Assembly: GCA_032358165.1 (NCBI GenBank)
Contig: JAALGY010000053.1
Span: forward strand, 2,108,001-2,172,000
Direction of reading: 5' to 3'
DNA: 64,000 bases
Source: Diplosphaera chodatii
Lineage: Eukaryota > Chlorophyta > Trebouxiophyceae > Prasiolales > Stichococcaceae
A program made the translations under genes and the position numbers. The notes below the pieces were generated by a model. That model ran no database searches, was not told the origin of the DNA, and saw only the letters and a program-made list of their open reading frames with translations. Of the stretch, positions 48,180 through 58,660 are shown in pieces (within the stretch, counting starts at the first letter, position 1; every line of letters starts with the position of its first letter).

Positions 48180-48308
48180 CCAAATCCCCAGACTCTTTGG
48201 GCACAGACTGACCGCGGCGGCATTGAAGGCTGTGTCCAAAAACCACCATCTCACATGCTGTCATGTGCACCCATGCAGGGGCTGAGCAGCCCCCTGAACA
48301 GCCAGTAC

Positions 48309-48848
48309 CTACAGAGTGCCGAATGAGCGGGGGCGCTGCTCGGAGGCCACCAGCTTGTTGAGCATCTGTGCCTGCTGCTGCTGCATTGCCATGTTCTGCT
48401 GCATAACCTGTTGTTCACGCTCCTGCCGAAACTGCCCTTGCCAGCCGCCCAGCGCTGCCGTCATGTGATCTGCCCAGCTGGCTGCAAACTCTGTCGGGAC
48501 ATACATCGAATCTGACACTGTCGCCGCCCAGGTATCGAAGTCGTGCATTGCCAGCGTTGCTGCAACATCGTCTGTGCCAGCCCACATGCGTACGATCGTA
48601 CGCTCGGTCACCTGGGGCAGCACCTGCAGCGCAGCAACTGGCTGGGGCTCCAGTGATGCCATCTCCAACTGCTGCTGGTATGCTGCCAGCAGCTCGCTGG
48701 CAACGTCAACGAAGATACGGATGCCCTCTGCACTGGTGGCTGTTGGCTGCCCACCCGCCAGGCGGTCATGAGCCAGCTTGCATGCTGCCGTCAGCACCGC
48801 CTTGGCCTTTGCCATGGCAAGCCGCGGCGCCTGAGACAGCATGAGCAT
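48309..48848 (-). CDS. Intronless ORF of 179 residues, possibly element-encoded
   Basis: Unlike the surrounding genes, this frame runs uninterrupted for 179 codons. It is alanine-rich and helical ('KAVLTAACKLAHDRLAGG', 'DVASELLAAYQQQLEMAS') and ends with a Gln/Met-rich probable coiled coil ('QVMQQNMAMQQQQAQMLNKL') before 'RPRSFGTL' and stop. I recognise no domain. It sits between the 148/115-base direct repeats and the hairpin array, on the same strand as the intronless ORF at 50423-51160, so it may belong to a repeated element rather than to the host gene set. A structural or accessory protein of a transposable element is one possibility; a chance open frame in GC-rich DNA is another. Confidence 0.45.
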   Translation of the reverse strand: MLMLSQAPRLAMAKAKAVLTAACKLAHDRLAGGQPTATSAEGIRIFVDVASELLAAYQQQLEMASLEPQPVAALQVLPQVTERTIVRMWAGTDDVAATLAMHDFDTWAATVSDSMYVPTEFAASWADHMTAALGGWQGQFRQEREQQVMQQNMAMQQQQAQMLNKLVASEQRPRSFGTL

Positions 48849-48903
48849 GCTTTGAGCCGAAAGCCTTATCCTTATGTTGGCTCAGTATGCGTCGCAGACT
48901 TGC

Positions 48904-50371
48904 AAATTACTGCGGCGTTTCCTGTTCATGATCCTCAAGCTCCCAGCTCAGGGGAGGAAATCCTGCAGTACAACGTACTGCCTCGCTGCACTCTGTAACT
49001 GCTTCCAGCTTCAGGAAGCACTGCTGATCTTAACGGCGCAGCCAGCTCAAAGGAGATCCCCCACTTGAGGGTAACATCCTGCTGCACTTGCAACTGCTTC
49101 CGGCTTGAGGAAGGCTCGCCGAGATTAAAGGCAGCTCCCATCTTAAGAGAGACCTCAGGTATCATTTGCTGCACTTGCAGCAACCTCCACCTTAAGGAGG
49201 CGTTGCCAAACTTAATGGCAGCTCCCAACTTAAGGGAGACTCTTCATTGAATGGCAGTGCATGCTGCACTTGCAGCAGCCTCCAACTTAAGGAGGCGTTG
49301 CCAAACTTAATGGCAGCTCCCAACTTAAGGGAGACTCTTCACTGAATGGCAGTGCATGCTGCACTTGCAGCAGCCTCCAACTTAAGGAGGCGTTGCCAAA
49401 CTTAACATGGCAATGAAATTACTGCGGCGTTTCCTGTTCATGATCCTCAAGCTCCCAGCTCAGGGGAGGAAATCCTGCAGTACAACGTACTGCCTCGCTG
49501 CACTCTGTAACTGCTTCCAGCTTCAGGAAGCACTGCTGATCTTAACGGCGCAGCCAGCTCAAAGGAGATCCCCCACTTGAGGGTAACATCCTGCTGCACT
49601 TGCAACTGCTTCCGGCTTGAGGAAGGCTCGCCGAGATTAAAGGCAGCTCCCATCTTAAGAGAGACCTCAGGTATCATTTGCTGCACTTGCAGCAACCTCC
49701 ACCTTAAGGAGGCGTTGCCAAACTTAATGGCAGCTCCCAACTTAAGGGAGACTCTTCATTGAATGGCAGTGCATGCTGCACTTGCAGCAGCCTCCAACTT
49801 AAGGAGGCGTTGCCAAACTTAACATGGCAATGAAATTACTGCGGCGTTTCCTGTTCATGATCCTCAAGCTCCCAGCTCAGGGGAGGAAATCCTGCAGTAC
49901 AACGTACTGCCTCGCTGCACTCTGTAACTGCTTCCAGCTTCAGGAAGCACTGCTGATCTTAACGGCGCAGCCAGCTCAAAGGAGATCCCCCACTTGAGGG
50001 TAACATCCTGCTGCACTTGCAACTGCTTCCGGCTTGAGGAAGGCTCGCCGAGATTAAAGGCAGCTCCCATCTTAAGAGAGACCTCAGGTATCATTTGCTG
50101 CACTTGCAGCAACCTCCACCTTGAGGAGGCGTTGCCAAACTTAATGGCAGCTCCCAACTTAAGGGAGACTCTTCATTGAATGGCAGTGCATGCTGCACTT
50201 GCAGCAGCCTCCAACTTAAGGAGGCGTTGCCAAACTTAATGGCAGCTCCCAACTTAAGGGAGACTCTTCACTGAATGGCAGTGCATGCTGCACTTGCAGC
50301 AGCCTCCAACGTAAGGAGGCATCTCAAATCTTAGCGGCAAATTCCCAACTCCAGGGGAGATACCCATTCTG
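48904..50371. repeat. Higher-order tandem repeat made of consecutive small hairpins
   Basis: Three large units start at 48904, 49416 and 49833 (lengths 512, 417 and about 538). Their first parts are nearly identical; they differ mainly in how many copies of a 95-base subunit follow. One subunit (49264-49358) spans the hairpins TGCTGC-ACTT-GCAGCA (49262-49277), CCTCC-AACTTAA-GGAGG (49279-49295), TGCCA-AACTTAA-TGGCA (49299-49315), CTCCC-AACTTAA-GGGAG (49317-49333) and CACTG-AATGG-CAGTG (49340-49354). The left part of each unit has further hairpins, for example 48965-48981 with 7-base arms and 49000-49020 with 7-base arms around AGCTTCA. Arms differ between hairpins but stay complementary. Since 95 and 512 are not multiples of three, the array is not a protein repeat. 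Confidence 0.93.
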
Positions 50372-50392
50372 TATATAGATATATATATATAA
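50372..50392. repeat. Short TA-rich microsatellite
   Basis: An imperfect run of TA dinucleotides directly follows the last hairpin unit. It is the only AT-only stretch of this length nearby and may mark the edge of the array or an unwinding site. Confidence 0.85.
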
Positions 50393-50422
50393 CGAACATG
50401 CTGCGCCTGCAGCATCGCATTG

Positions 50423-51160
50423 CTAACTGATCCTGAGGTGTAGTTTAGCCGTACAGATAGACACAGCAGACCAAAACCTCACGTTGGAGGTGCGTGCCGG
50501 GTGCGCTGCGCGCACGTTGCGCCCCCCGCCATGGCTTTCACCATCGTCATCGGGCTGCCGGTCATGCTTGCGGTGACCGCCAGAGGACATGACGCAAGAT
50601 GCCTCACGCTGCGGCTGGGGCAGCTGAGGAGGTGCCGGGTGCTGGGCTACCGCTTGGGGTACAGGCTGCCGCCGTAGGTGCGGCGGCAGGTCAAAGTGCT
50701 CGGCAGCAAACTGGCCGGCTGGCGGCGCAGCAAAGGCATGCGGCGGCGCCGCACGCCGCAGCCTAGCTGACATTGCGGGATCTGAATGTGGCAGCTGCTG
50801 CCAGCTGCACAGCTCCTCTCCTTCTGCCAGCCCCTGGATGACCGGGATGTCGGCCGCATCAGCATACTGCCGCAACCCCTGCTCAGTGCCATCCTTTGCC
50901 ACGTAGAGATCTCTGGTCCGGATCTCGCCGGTGTTGGTTCTGCCATAGATTGCGAGACGCCGCAGACCATCTGCACTGCTGCCAGGCTGCAGAGTCGCCC
51001 ATGTCACCCCCACTGGCCCGCCTGTGTATGTGCGCGCCAGCGCCCAAACATCCTCTTCCTCGTCTGGCATAGCGACTGCGAGCACTACCAGCAGTACATT
51101 CAGACCCACAAGCTGATATGGCATCACATCAACAGCAGCATATGGGACATGCTCGACCAT
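50423..51160 (-). CDS. Intronless ORF of 245 residues with N-terminal hydrophobic segment
   Basis: The uninterrupted frame starts at 51160 with a hydrophobic stretch ('YQLVGLNVLLVVLAVAMPDE') that could be a signal peptide or membrane anchor. An ordered-looking part follows ('DVWALARTYTGGPVGVTWAT', 'GLRRLAIYGRTNTGEIRTRD', 'YADAADIPVIQGLAEGEELC'), then a Pro/His/Gln-rich, probably disordered tail with 'GGHRKHDRQPDDDGESHGGG'. I recognise no family. It ends 50 bases beyond the hairpin array, on the same strand as the ORF at 48309-48848. Lack of introns in a region where every recognised gene has many suggests either a recently acquired or element-borne gene, or a non-genuine frame. Confidence 0.45.
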   Translation of the reverse strand: MVEHVPYAAVDVMPYQLVGLNVLLVVLAVAMPDEEEDVWALARTYTGGPVGVTWATLQPGSSADGLRRLAIYGRTNTGEIRTRDLYVAKDGTEQGLRQYADAADIPVIQGLAEGEELCSWQQLPHSDPAMSARLRRAAPPHAFAAPPAGQFAAEHFDLPPHLRRQPVPQAVAQHPAPPQLPQPQREASCVMSSGGHRKHDRQPDDDGESHGGGRNVRAAHPARTSNVRFWSAVSICTAKLHLRIS

Positions 51161-52235
51161 ACCCTTGTCCCTTGCTATCAGTTCACCTGCTCAGAGCAGG
51201 TGCAACCGGCTATCAGGCTGTACTGTGCAAATGAGTTGCATGTAAACTTAAATTAGCAACACTTTTATGGGTTTCTGGAGCACCGAACCGATCAGCGCTT
51301 CACAAATCAAGCTGGGACTGGCTGCCAGATGTCCAACAATCCTGCAGACATGCTCCACTTATTATGGCAACAAACCGAGCAGTCGCCGTGATGGTTGGAT
51401 CAGAAAAGAGCCTCATGTTGCTGTCTGGGAAGTAACATGGCGTCGAGGCTTTCCGCGGCTGTTCGGCGGTCGCCTACCTAGTCTGATGCGCTTCTGATTA
51501 GCACCTTCCTGCTCACAGCCCGCGCATATCGCCGCTAACTATACGCCGCAAACAAGCCTCGACATCCTTAATCAACATATCACAGACCAGCCTGTGTCCG
51601 CGGTCGGCTGCACCGCGCCAGCCAGGTAGCCTAGCCGTCCGCAGTCCCACGCGGACTTCCGAAACCTCAGACGCGCAGCTGGGCGCGCGGCATCGCCCGC
51701 CAACACCCCAAGCTGCCGAAATTTTCCTGTTGCTATTCCTGCGCGCCGCTGCGCGTCAGCAACAGCGGCGCCTCTGCTCTGCAGGCTGCATGATGTTGCA
51801 TCCCCAGGACTCTCACATCAATTCTGATGCTGCTGCTACAGTGGGCAGTACTCTCAACACACTCATGTTGTACAAACAGATGCTTCAGACAGCAGTGGAC
51901 TGCTTTGACGTTGCGACCATCTGGCATGAGGTTGAAGCACAAGGCTGCCACATGCCATGTGGCTGCAGGTACATGGTGTGCGCCGCAGCCGTCAGCAGGT
52001 GTACTTGCAGCTGAGACAGTGAGACTTCGGATTCACAACCACACTGTCTTACCGACGCACGGTCATTCTCATTCATCACCGTTGACTTGGCAGCTTTTTC
52101 CACCGCCAAGCATTGCCGATGTTCGCCACCAGGTCACACTGCAACATCACCTCATGACGCACGCGGATGCGGAGAAAGTCTAAAGCCGCCAGCCGGTTCT
52201 GATTGGCGGCTAATCTGCTCGTCAGTCACGTCCTC
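51161..52235. other. Intergenic region with one dispersed repeat
   Basis: No gene is supported here. The stretch 51490-51715 is unique, moderately AT-richer sequence; 51715-51829 is the dispersed 115-base repeat; 51830-52235 probably includes the promoter and leader of the methyltransferase. Confidence 0.5.
51715..51829. repeat. 115-base dispersed repeat, copy 2
   Basis: Same sequence and orientation as 47917-48031, 3.8 kb away. With copy 1 it brackets both intronless ORFs and the hairpin array. Flanking bases are different on both sides and no target-site duplication is visible. Confidence 0.92.
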
Positions 52236-53987
52236 ATGGTCCAGCCGACGGTACGCACCATCAGATGCGGCGCATGGCTGCTGCGATCAGGTGCACAGCA
52301 CTCGTGGCGCGGCGCCATGCCCGCATGGACGGCTCGCGTGCGGCTTCCGTCAGCAGCGCCCTCACAGGCAGCGAACCTTGCGACCTCCAGTGTGTGGCAT
52401 GAGCAGATTGCTCCGCTTGACACCCTCAGGGTATACGAGCAGCCAGCGCTGTATGACGCCGCCTTCAACATGCGCAAGTTCGACAAAGAGGTGCCCAGAT
52501 ATTGCGTCAACAATTATATTAACACTGGATGCTGCACACCAGCACAAGCACTGCAGAATTGTGTGCAGGCCTGCTGCTTTCGCTTTCGCAGGTGGGCTTC
52601 CTTTTGGATGTTGCTGAGCAGCATACCGGGCGGCAGCCGCAGACGTTCCTAGAGCTCGGGTGTGTTGCTGGATGTGAAATGTGAATTTCTGGTCTGAACC
52701 TCTGAAGCGGCACAATCGCAAAATCAAGTCCCTCCTCGAGTCCCTCAGCCTGCCTTTCTAAAGTTCAGATGGCACATGCATGCTGCAGGTGCGGCCCGGC
52801 GCGGCATTCCCGGCTGCTGGCAGCCCGGGGCCTGCGCGGCTTTGCAGTGGACAACTGCCCAGCCATGCTAGAGTACGCCGGGAGGCTGGCGCAGCAGGAC
52901 GGGGTGTCGGTGGACGTCATCTCTGGAGACATCAGGCAGCCGTGTTTGCCAGTGGGTGCCGCCGGCAACTGCATCAAGTGCCGCTATCTCGAGTGCCATC
53001 ACGAGAATGATCAAGATAGCATGGGTGCCATCATCTTGCGTCATGCTGATGTTTCTCAGGCCCTGGTTCTGGTGCAGGCAGGCACAGGAGTCGACCTTGC
53101 CTTTGTGCTCTATGGGACGCTGTGCCACATGCTCAGGAATGACGATGCACTGGCAATGTTCAGCGCTGCAGCGGCATCGCTGGCGCCCCAGGGCATCTTT
53201 GTCGTCGAGATGACGCACCCTGTCGATCTGCTCCATGGCATGCTTGAGCACGGCGACGTGTGGGAGGTGAGCAGAGGACGCTGGCTGTGCACAAGCACAG
53301 CATGGTCCCCAGCTCCCTGTCGGCATGCGTCCGGTCACTGCGTGCCTCTTGACGTTGGTCAGTAGCGTGCTGCAGCGCTGCAGTTCATGATCAATCGAGG
53401 TTGCTGCGGCTCCTGCCGGCACTGGCCCTGTCATTTCTGTTCACTACCATCAAGTCACGTGACCAACGTGCTCTGAGTACCAGGTATCAGCCGACCCCTT
53501 GCAACGATTGCCACAGGTGGACGACCCGCACTTCGGGCACCTGCTAGTGAACTACGGGGCAGAGGACGAGTGTGACGAGCTGGACTGCCTCAGCCAGGTA
53601 CCAGGCATACTGCAGCCGACTCGCAGTATGTGCAGCCTGAGTGGACACTGAACGTGTTTGCACTGCATGCTTGTTGGTCTGAAGACCCGCCAGCGTGTAC
53701 ATAGTGCATGGTGTGGACATCAATGATAGGAAGTGACGCAAAACTGTTTCATTCGCTTGCAGACGCTGGATCGGAGCATCAAGGTGACAGCCACACAGGA
53801 CGGCGACACCAAGGTGTTGTCGGAGGGTGTTTTGCGGCAGCGCTTCTACACCCTGCAGGAGGTGGATCTGTTAGGCAGAGCCGCTGGCTTGCGGATAGTG
53901 GGACAGTATGGGGCTCTTCGCCTCCCACACATGGCGCCAAACGACGAAGATGCATATGCGCTGGTCATGGTGCTACAAAAACAGTAA
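52236..53987 (+). CDS. Class I SAM-dependent methyltransferase, probably organelle-targeted
   Basis: Exon 1 (52236-52490) begins 'MVQPTVRTIRCGAWLLRSGA', an Arg-rich, acid-free leader of about 50 residues that resembles a mitochondrial or plastid targeting peptide, then 'YEQPALYDAAFNMRKFDKE', a common lead-in of small-molecule methyltransferases. Exon 2 (52592-52659) and exon 3 (from 52789) join across phase to form motif I, 'FLELGCGPARHSRLLAARGL', followed by 'AVDNCPAMLEYA' (motif II acid). The next exon (about 53087-53266) gives 'VDLAFVLYGTLCHMLRNDD' and 'APQGIFVVEMTHPVDLLHGM' (motifs IV-V). Then come 'VDDPHFGHLLVNYGAEDECD' (53518) and the last exon from 53761, which ends 'AYALVMVLQKQ' and stop. 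The substrate is not evident from sequence. Confidence 0.85.
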
Positions 53988-54248
53988 TCTGCAACTGATG
54001 TTGCCACATTGCCGTCTACCCACTAGATAGATTTGGTGCAGATGATTTGCGCATAATCGTGGCAAAAGTATTGCGCATGAATAATGGCACAAGTAAGGCG
54101 CTGTCATAGCAATGACTGACACAAACCCTGTACATTCGATCAAATCAATGTCGAACAACAGTGATGAGAGCAGCTTGGCATGGAGTTGTGCCTGCGTATT
54201 TTTTTCATTTGGTCCAGTGTGTCAACCACATTGTCCACACGGAGCCTC

Positions 54249-57200
54249 TCACGCAGCAACTGATACGTCCTGAGACAGCACTTCGGCATCTCTGTGCGCC
54301 TGCTCCACGGACTGCTGGTCGAGCGACTCGTCCCTGTACTCCCCTGGGCGCGCCTTGCGTGCGTGCCCTGTTTGGCAGATATACAAACTCGGCCCAACTA
54401 CCTGCTCCCAAGCTGTCTGCAGGATATGTGTGGTGCCCTGTCGCACTTGCGCCACCACAGTAGCACAACTGCCATGCAACTCAACTCCTGCCTTGAGAGC
54501 AGTTGTGTTGACGTGTCAACGACTTCACCACCCACCCGCTTCCTCATACAGCTTGTAGCACCACTCCGGCATGTGCGGCACGTCCGGGCCGCACGCGTCC
54601 ACCAGCATCTGTGGCAGGGACCAGGGAAATTGGGAGAGAGAGCATGCAATGCAGAGGCGCATTCGAGCCTGCTGCCGCCGGTGCACAGCACGCCGCAGGG
54701 TGCAGGACCATGCTGCATTGGCGCAGTACACGGAGCTGCATGTGGCTGCGCCACTAGTGTTAAAATGTTCGTCCACCTTGCTACTGCTGACATCGTGCCA
54801 CTCCTCATCTCACCTTGTTGTACTGCCACTGCTTGTCGCCGTCGAGGCGGTGGGCGAAGCGCGTTGCTATGCCAGCGGCTTCCTGCTGCCTGTTGGTCTC
54901 CTGGATGTGCTCCTGCAGCCAGCACAACATCTTTCGAGCACTGCTGCTGTGGTCTGACTTGTTGGCAGCTGTAGCAGCCGCAGGTTGCCCGCCACAGACG
55001 GTGCAGGTGAGTGCTGCAATATCTGCTACTGGAATGAGCAATGTCCTCAGGGCACTGCAGGCGGCAGGCTGGCACCTCCATCTGTGCTGCAGTAGGCAGC
55101 GCCACACGTCCAGAAAGCACACGCGCCACCCATCGCGCTTGCAGCTCACATTGCCGGAACGGCAGCACCTGCATGACGAGCGTGACGAGTTCAGCAGCAG
55201 CTGCACCGACCTACCCATGTCATCATCTTGGCTTCCTTGACATACAACAGGCTGGAGCAGTGAGTGGACAGCCTCACACTGATTCAACGCTGCACAAGCA
55301 GGTCCGCTGGATGCTGCACATGTGTGTGAGTCGTGCACACTGCATGCAGCACCTTCCAGGGCAGTCCAATGAAGCTGAGGCGTGGGGAGTAGCGCGGTGG
55401 CCACATGTGCTGGTACAGCGGAAAAAACTCTGCAGTGCCACGCATAAGTCTAAACTGCCCATTTCGGCTCATGTGCTGGTTTGTCACCCGTGTCCATGAG
55501 TGATTCCAAACAGCAGGGTGCAAGCAGTAAGCCCAGCGTGCTGAGTGTACAGCTGGAGGGCAAAGCCATGCGCATGCTGGCATACATCTACTGCAGCAGC
55601 AAGTTCCGGCTTCACTCCCCGCATGAGGAAATCACCTATTGTCCTCCACGCTGACGATGTTGGCCGCGTCTAGGAACGGAAAGCTGTACACGTAGCCGGT
55701 AGCGTACACGACTGTGTCCACACGCTCCACCACCTACATGCAGGGCGTTCAGCAGCTTCCACATGTGTTTGCCAGGAGGGTGGCAGACACTGACTGTTGT
55801 AGAGGTGACATGGCTGGCAGGGTGGAGGTGCACCGCACCCAGAGAGCACGGGCGCTAAACAGGTGCTGCTCGGCTGGCAGGGTTGGGGCCAAGAGGTGGG
55901 CTACCTGGTCCTGCGCGAACAGGACGCTGCCGTCGGGCGCCAGGCCCCGGAAGGCGGGCAGGCGCCGCAGGTTCCGGCGCGGCCCCTCGGGCGCCTGCCC
56001 TGGCCCCGCCCACGTCTTGGAGCTGATGAAGACCTGCGTGCACACATGCTATCAGGTGTGCAGCAGCCTTGCGGCTGAGACCTTGTGTGCACACCTCCAG
56101 CTCGGATGATTCCCTGCTCCAACCCGGAAAGCCTGCGCAACTGTCAGCTGGATTTGGCGGGGATTCGCGGGCCAAGCACAGCGCTGCCCCCCACCTCTGC
56201 AGCTGTCTGCGCAATCTCGCGGGCGATGTCCTCCCCCGAGGCGGCCGCGCCGACGATCACCACACGCTGCCCAGCAAAGGGCCCCGCCTCGCGGTAGTTG
56301 TGGCTGTGCATCTGGCGCCCCGGGAACTCGGCTGACCCTGCGCATGTGCGGCTGCCGCTCTCGAGCACACTGTGAGCCACAACAAGCACTTGCTCTGACC
56401 ACGATGCGGGGTGATGACGCCGCGCCTTGCCACTTCATTCACGCAGCTGGTGGAAGGGTCACCAGCGGCATCAGGGAGGCGCGGCTCGCTGAAGTGGCCG
56501 TTGCACACCAACAGCGCATCAAAGACGCGCGTGACGTGGGCGTCTGCTGCATCAGTCCGAGTTGAAGCACCAGCTGCGCTATTGTTCTTGTGAGCCGGCG
56601 CTGTCGTGACCTGCCACCGCTGCTCGGACGGGGGAATGTCGCAGCTGCCAACTGCACCGTCGCTGGTGGCGCGAGCACTGCTGGTGCCGCTGCCGCTCCC
56701 ATTGCTGGGCTGTGCTGGCGTCCCAGTCACAACCGCTGGGGATGCGGCTACAGGCATGGCTCGCACAACTCGCGTCTGGAACTGCACGTGCTGCTCCAGC
56801 TGGAATATCTCGGCATAGGCCTTGAGGTAGCTGTACACCTGCCAGACAACACGCCACAGTTGGCACCAGGCATGCATGCCAGCAGCTGGGATGATGAGGG
56901 AAGGTGCCAGGCCTGTGTGGCAGGAGGATGATATAGAGGAGTCATGTGGGGTTCGCACCTCCTGGTGGCTGGGGAACTGCCGGCTGTCTCGGGAGCGGCC
57001 TTGCATTGCGAGGGGCAGGAACGGTAGGTCCTGGAAGGCCATCACCTCCTGCATAGCCGTATATTGCGCGTTGCATACAGTACAGCCTCTACGGCGATGA
57101 GCAAAGACGGTATGGCCGCGTACCAGATGCCAGGATCTCAAAACCACTTGCCCGAGGGAGGTTGGTGCGCAGGCCGGCATACATGCTGCTGTGCACCCGC

Positions 57201-57833
57201 CGCCGGGCTGGGTTGATGCTCAGCGGATCGTCCTCAGCATCCGGTGTGTACCTGGCGCAAAGGATAGGCTTGTAGGCGCAGTATTTCACTGGTGAGTGAC
57301 TGATGCATCCATGCATGCATGGCTTATCGATGCGGATAAGGCCTACATGATGCGACATCATGCCATGGTGGTGCACCAAGCACGCACTTCCACACGCCGC
57401 CAATGTCATCGTCCTGCTCAAAGACCGTAACCCGATGCCCCTCACGCAGCAGTTCCTTAACAGCAACAAGGCCAGCAACACCCGCACCAATGACCGCCTG
57501 CAGCATGCACAGCACCGCTGGTGCCGAGGACGCCAACGATGACAGCTGGAGCACATCACACAAGCCTGCAAAATCAGCTAATTTCACCGCTGCTTAATGG
57601 CGCAGGTGTCTTGTGTCGTTCAGGGCGCTCACCACGTCCATCGGAGAGGTGCCGGCGGAGGCTAGGGTGCGGTGCCGCCCAGCTGCCACGAACCAAGCCT
57701 GCGACTTGCCAGTTCTTCGCGGCTGTAGTGGCCCAGTGCAAGCACTGAGATTGACAGTTGCAGCGCGGCAGGTCAAGCTGGACTGTCGACACAGCAACGT
57801 GTTTGCCAGCTGAGTGAGCGCAGCTGCATGCAT
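54249..57833 (-). CDS. Flavin-containing monooxygenase (FMO) family protein
   Basis: FMOs use FAD and NADPH to oxygenate soft nucleophiles. The start at 57833 opens an Arg/Ala/Ser-rich leader ending 'SPMDV', spliced in frame to 'AVIGAGVAGLVAVKELLREG' (FAD-binding GxGxxG) and 'FEQDDDIGGVWK'. Next come 'INPARRRVHSSMYAGLRTNL' (about 57220-57130), 'VMAFQDLPFLPL' (about 57040), 'VYSYLKAYAEIFQLEQHVQF' (about 56830), then a long Ser/Ala/Thr-rich insert (about 56740-56560) before 'VFDALLVCNGHFSEPRLPD'. The FMO signature 'FPGRQMHSHNY' is at about 56310, followed by the NADPH site 'VVIVGAAASGEDIAREIA'. Later exons have 'RRNLRRLPAFRGLAPDGSVL', 'VVYATGYVYSFPFLD' (about 55700) and 'RYSPRLSFIGLPWKVLH' (about 55385). 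The C-terminal exon ends 'EYRDESLDQQSVEQAHRDA' to the stop at 54249. The insert is unusual; otherwise length and motif order fit plant FMO-like proteins. Confidence 0.88.
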
Positions 57834-58660
57834 GCCCTGTGTGGCTTCAGTCTGTCCAAACAGGGCAAGGAGCCAGAACCTTCTTGGTGAACTAAGACAG
57901 TGATGAAGCTCGTTGGTATGCTTCGCTTGGCGCTCAGAGGGTCGTGCAACCTAGGTGTGCACGTGGTGGCAACAGTGCAAAGCAACACTCAGATGATCGA
58001 CTGCTCATGATACAGCCTGCTCAGCAGCAAGCACTGCCGCGTCTGTGAGCAGTCTGCGAGATGTCTGCACAACGGCGTCGTAGCGCTGCAGCTGGCCATG
58101 CATTTGGTCATAAACCTTTGATCAGAAAGCTGCACCTGCAATACAACCCGTACAACGAGGAAACGGGGATAGCGCAGTGCTCGTTGGCTCCCATTGCCAT
58201 GCTGATTGGGGCACAGCATATCAGGTTTGCACCATAGCGGATGGGCCTTCAACAACAGCATCCGAGACAGCATTGCAGCGACGCTCGCCACCGTGCTTCC
58301 CACAGCTGACGCCAATGAGTATTGCTTGTGCAAGGACTGTCCAGTAAGCGGCAGGGGATGTGTGCAGCAACACGTTAAATAGACAAGCAGCAACCAGAAC
58401 TACAGGATCAACATCATGCAGCAGACGAAAGTGCAAGGCCGACCAAGCGCCACACACACGTGGGCATTGCGGCCATTCATACCATTGGCAACAGACTGAC
58501 AGTAACAGAGACATGCAGTGCATGTGCATGGGGATGCACACTGGTCAGGCATTCTACAGACGTTGCGCTGTCTAGTGTACAGATGCATGCATGGTTTGCC
58601 TATGCTGGCTTGCGCTGGCCAGGCAGCAAGGGAGCCCACAGTGAAGTCCGGCCAGCCACC
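57834..58660. other. Intergenic or uncertain region with a hydrophobic open frame
   Basis: Between the FMO start and the next minus-strand gene lies 0.8 kb with no recognised gene. Minus-strand frame 58541-58221 contains a hydrophobic stretch ('PVVLVAACLFNVLLHTSPAA'), which could be an extra 3' exon of the upstream gene or chance. The FMO promoter should be in the lower part. Confidence 0.4.

Noticed and set aside
48935..50157. Three repeated 97-codon frames as protein-coding repeats
   Set aside because: The 95- and 512-base periods are not multiples of three and each frame stops at once; the frames are by-products of the repeat.
48904..50371. CRISPR-like array
   Set aside because: There are no constant repeats alternating with unique spacers; the whole array is repetitive and the genome is eukaryotic.
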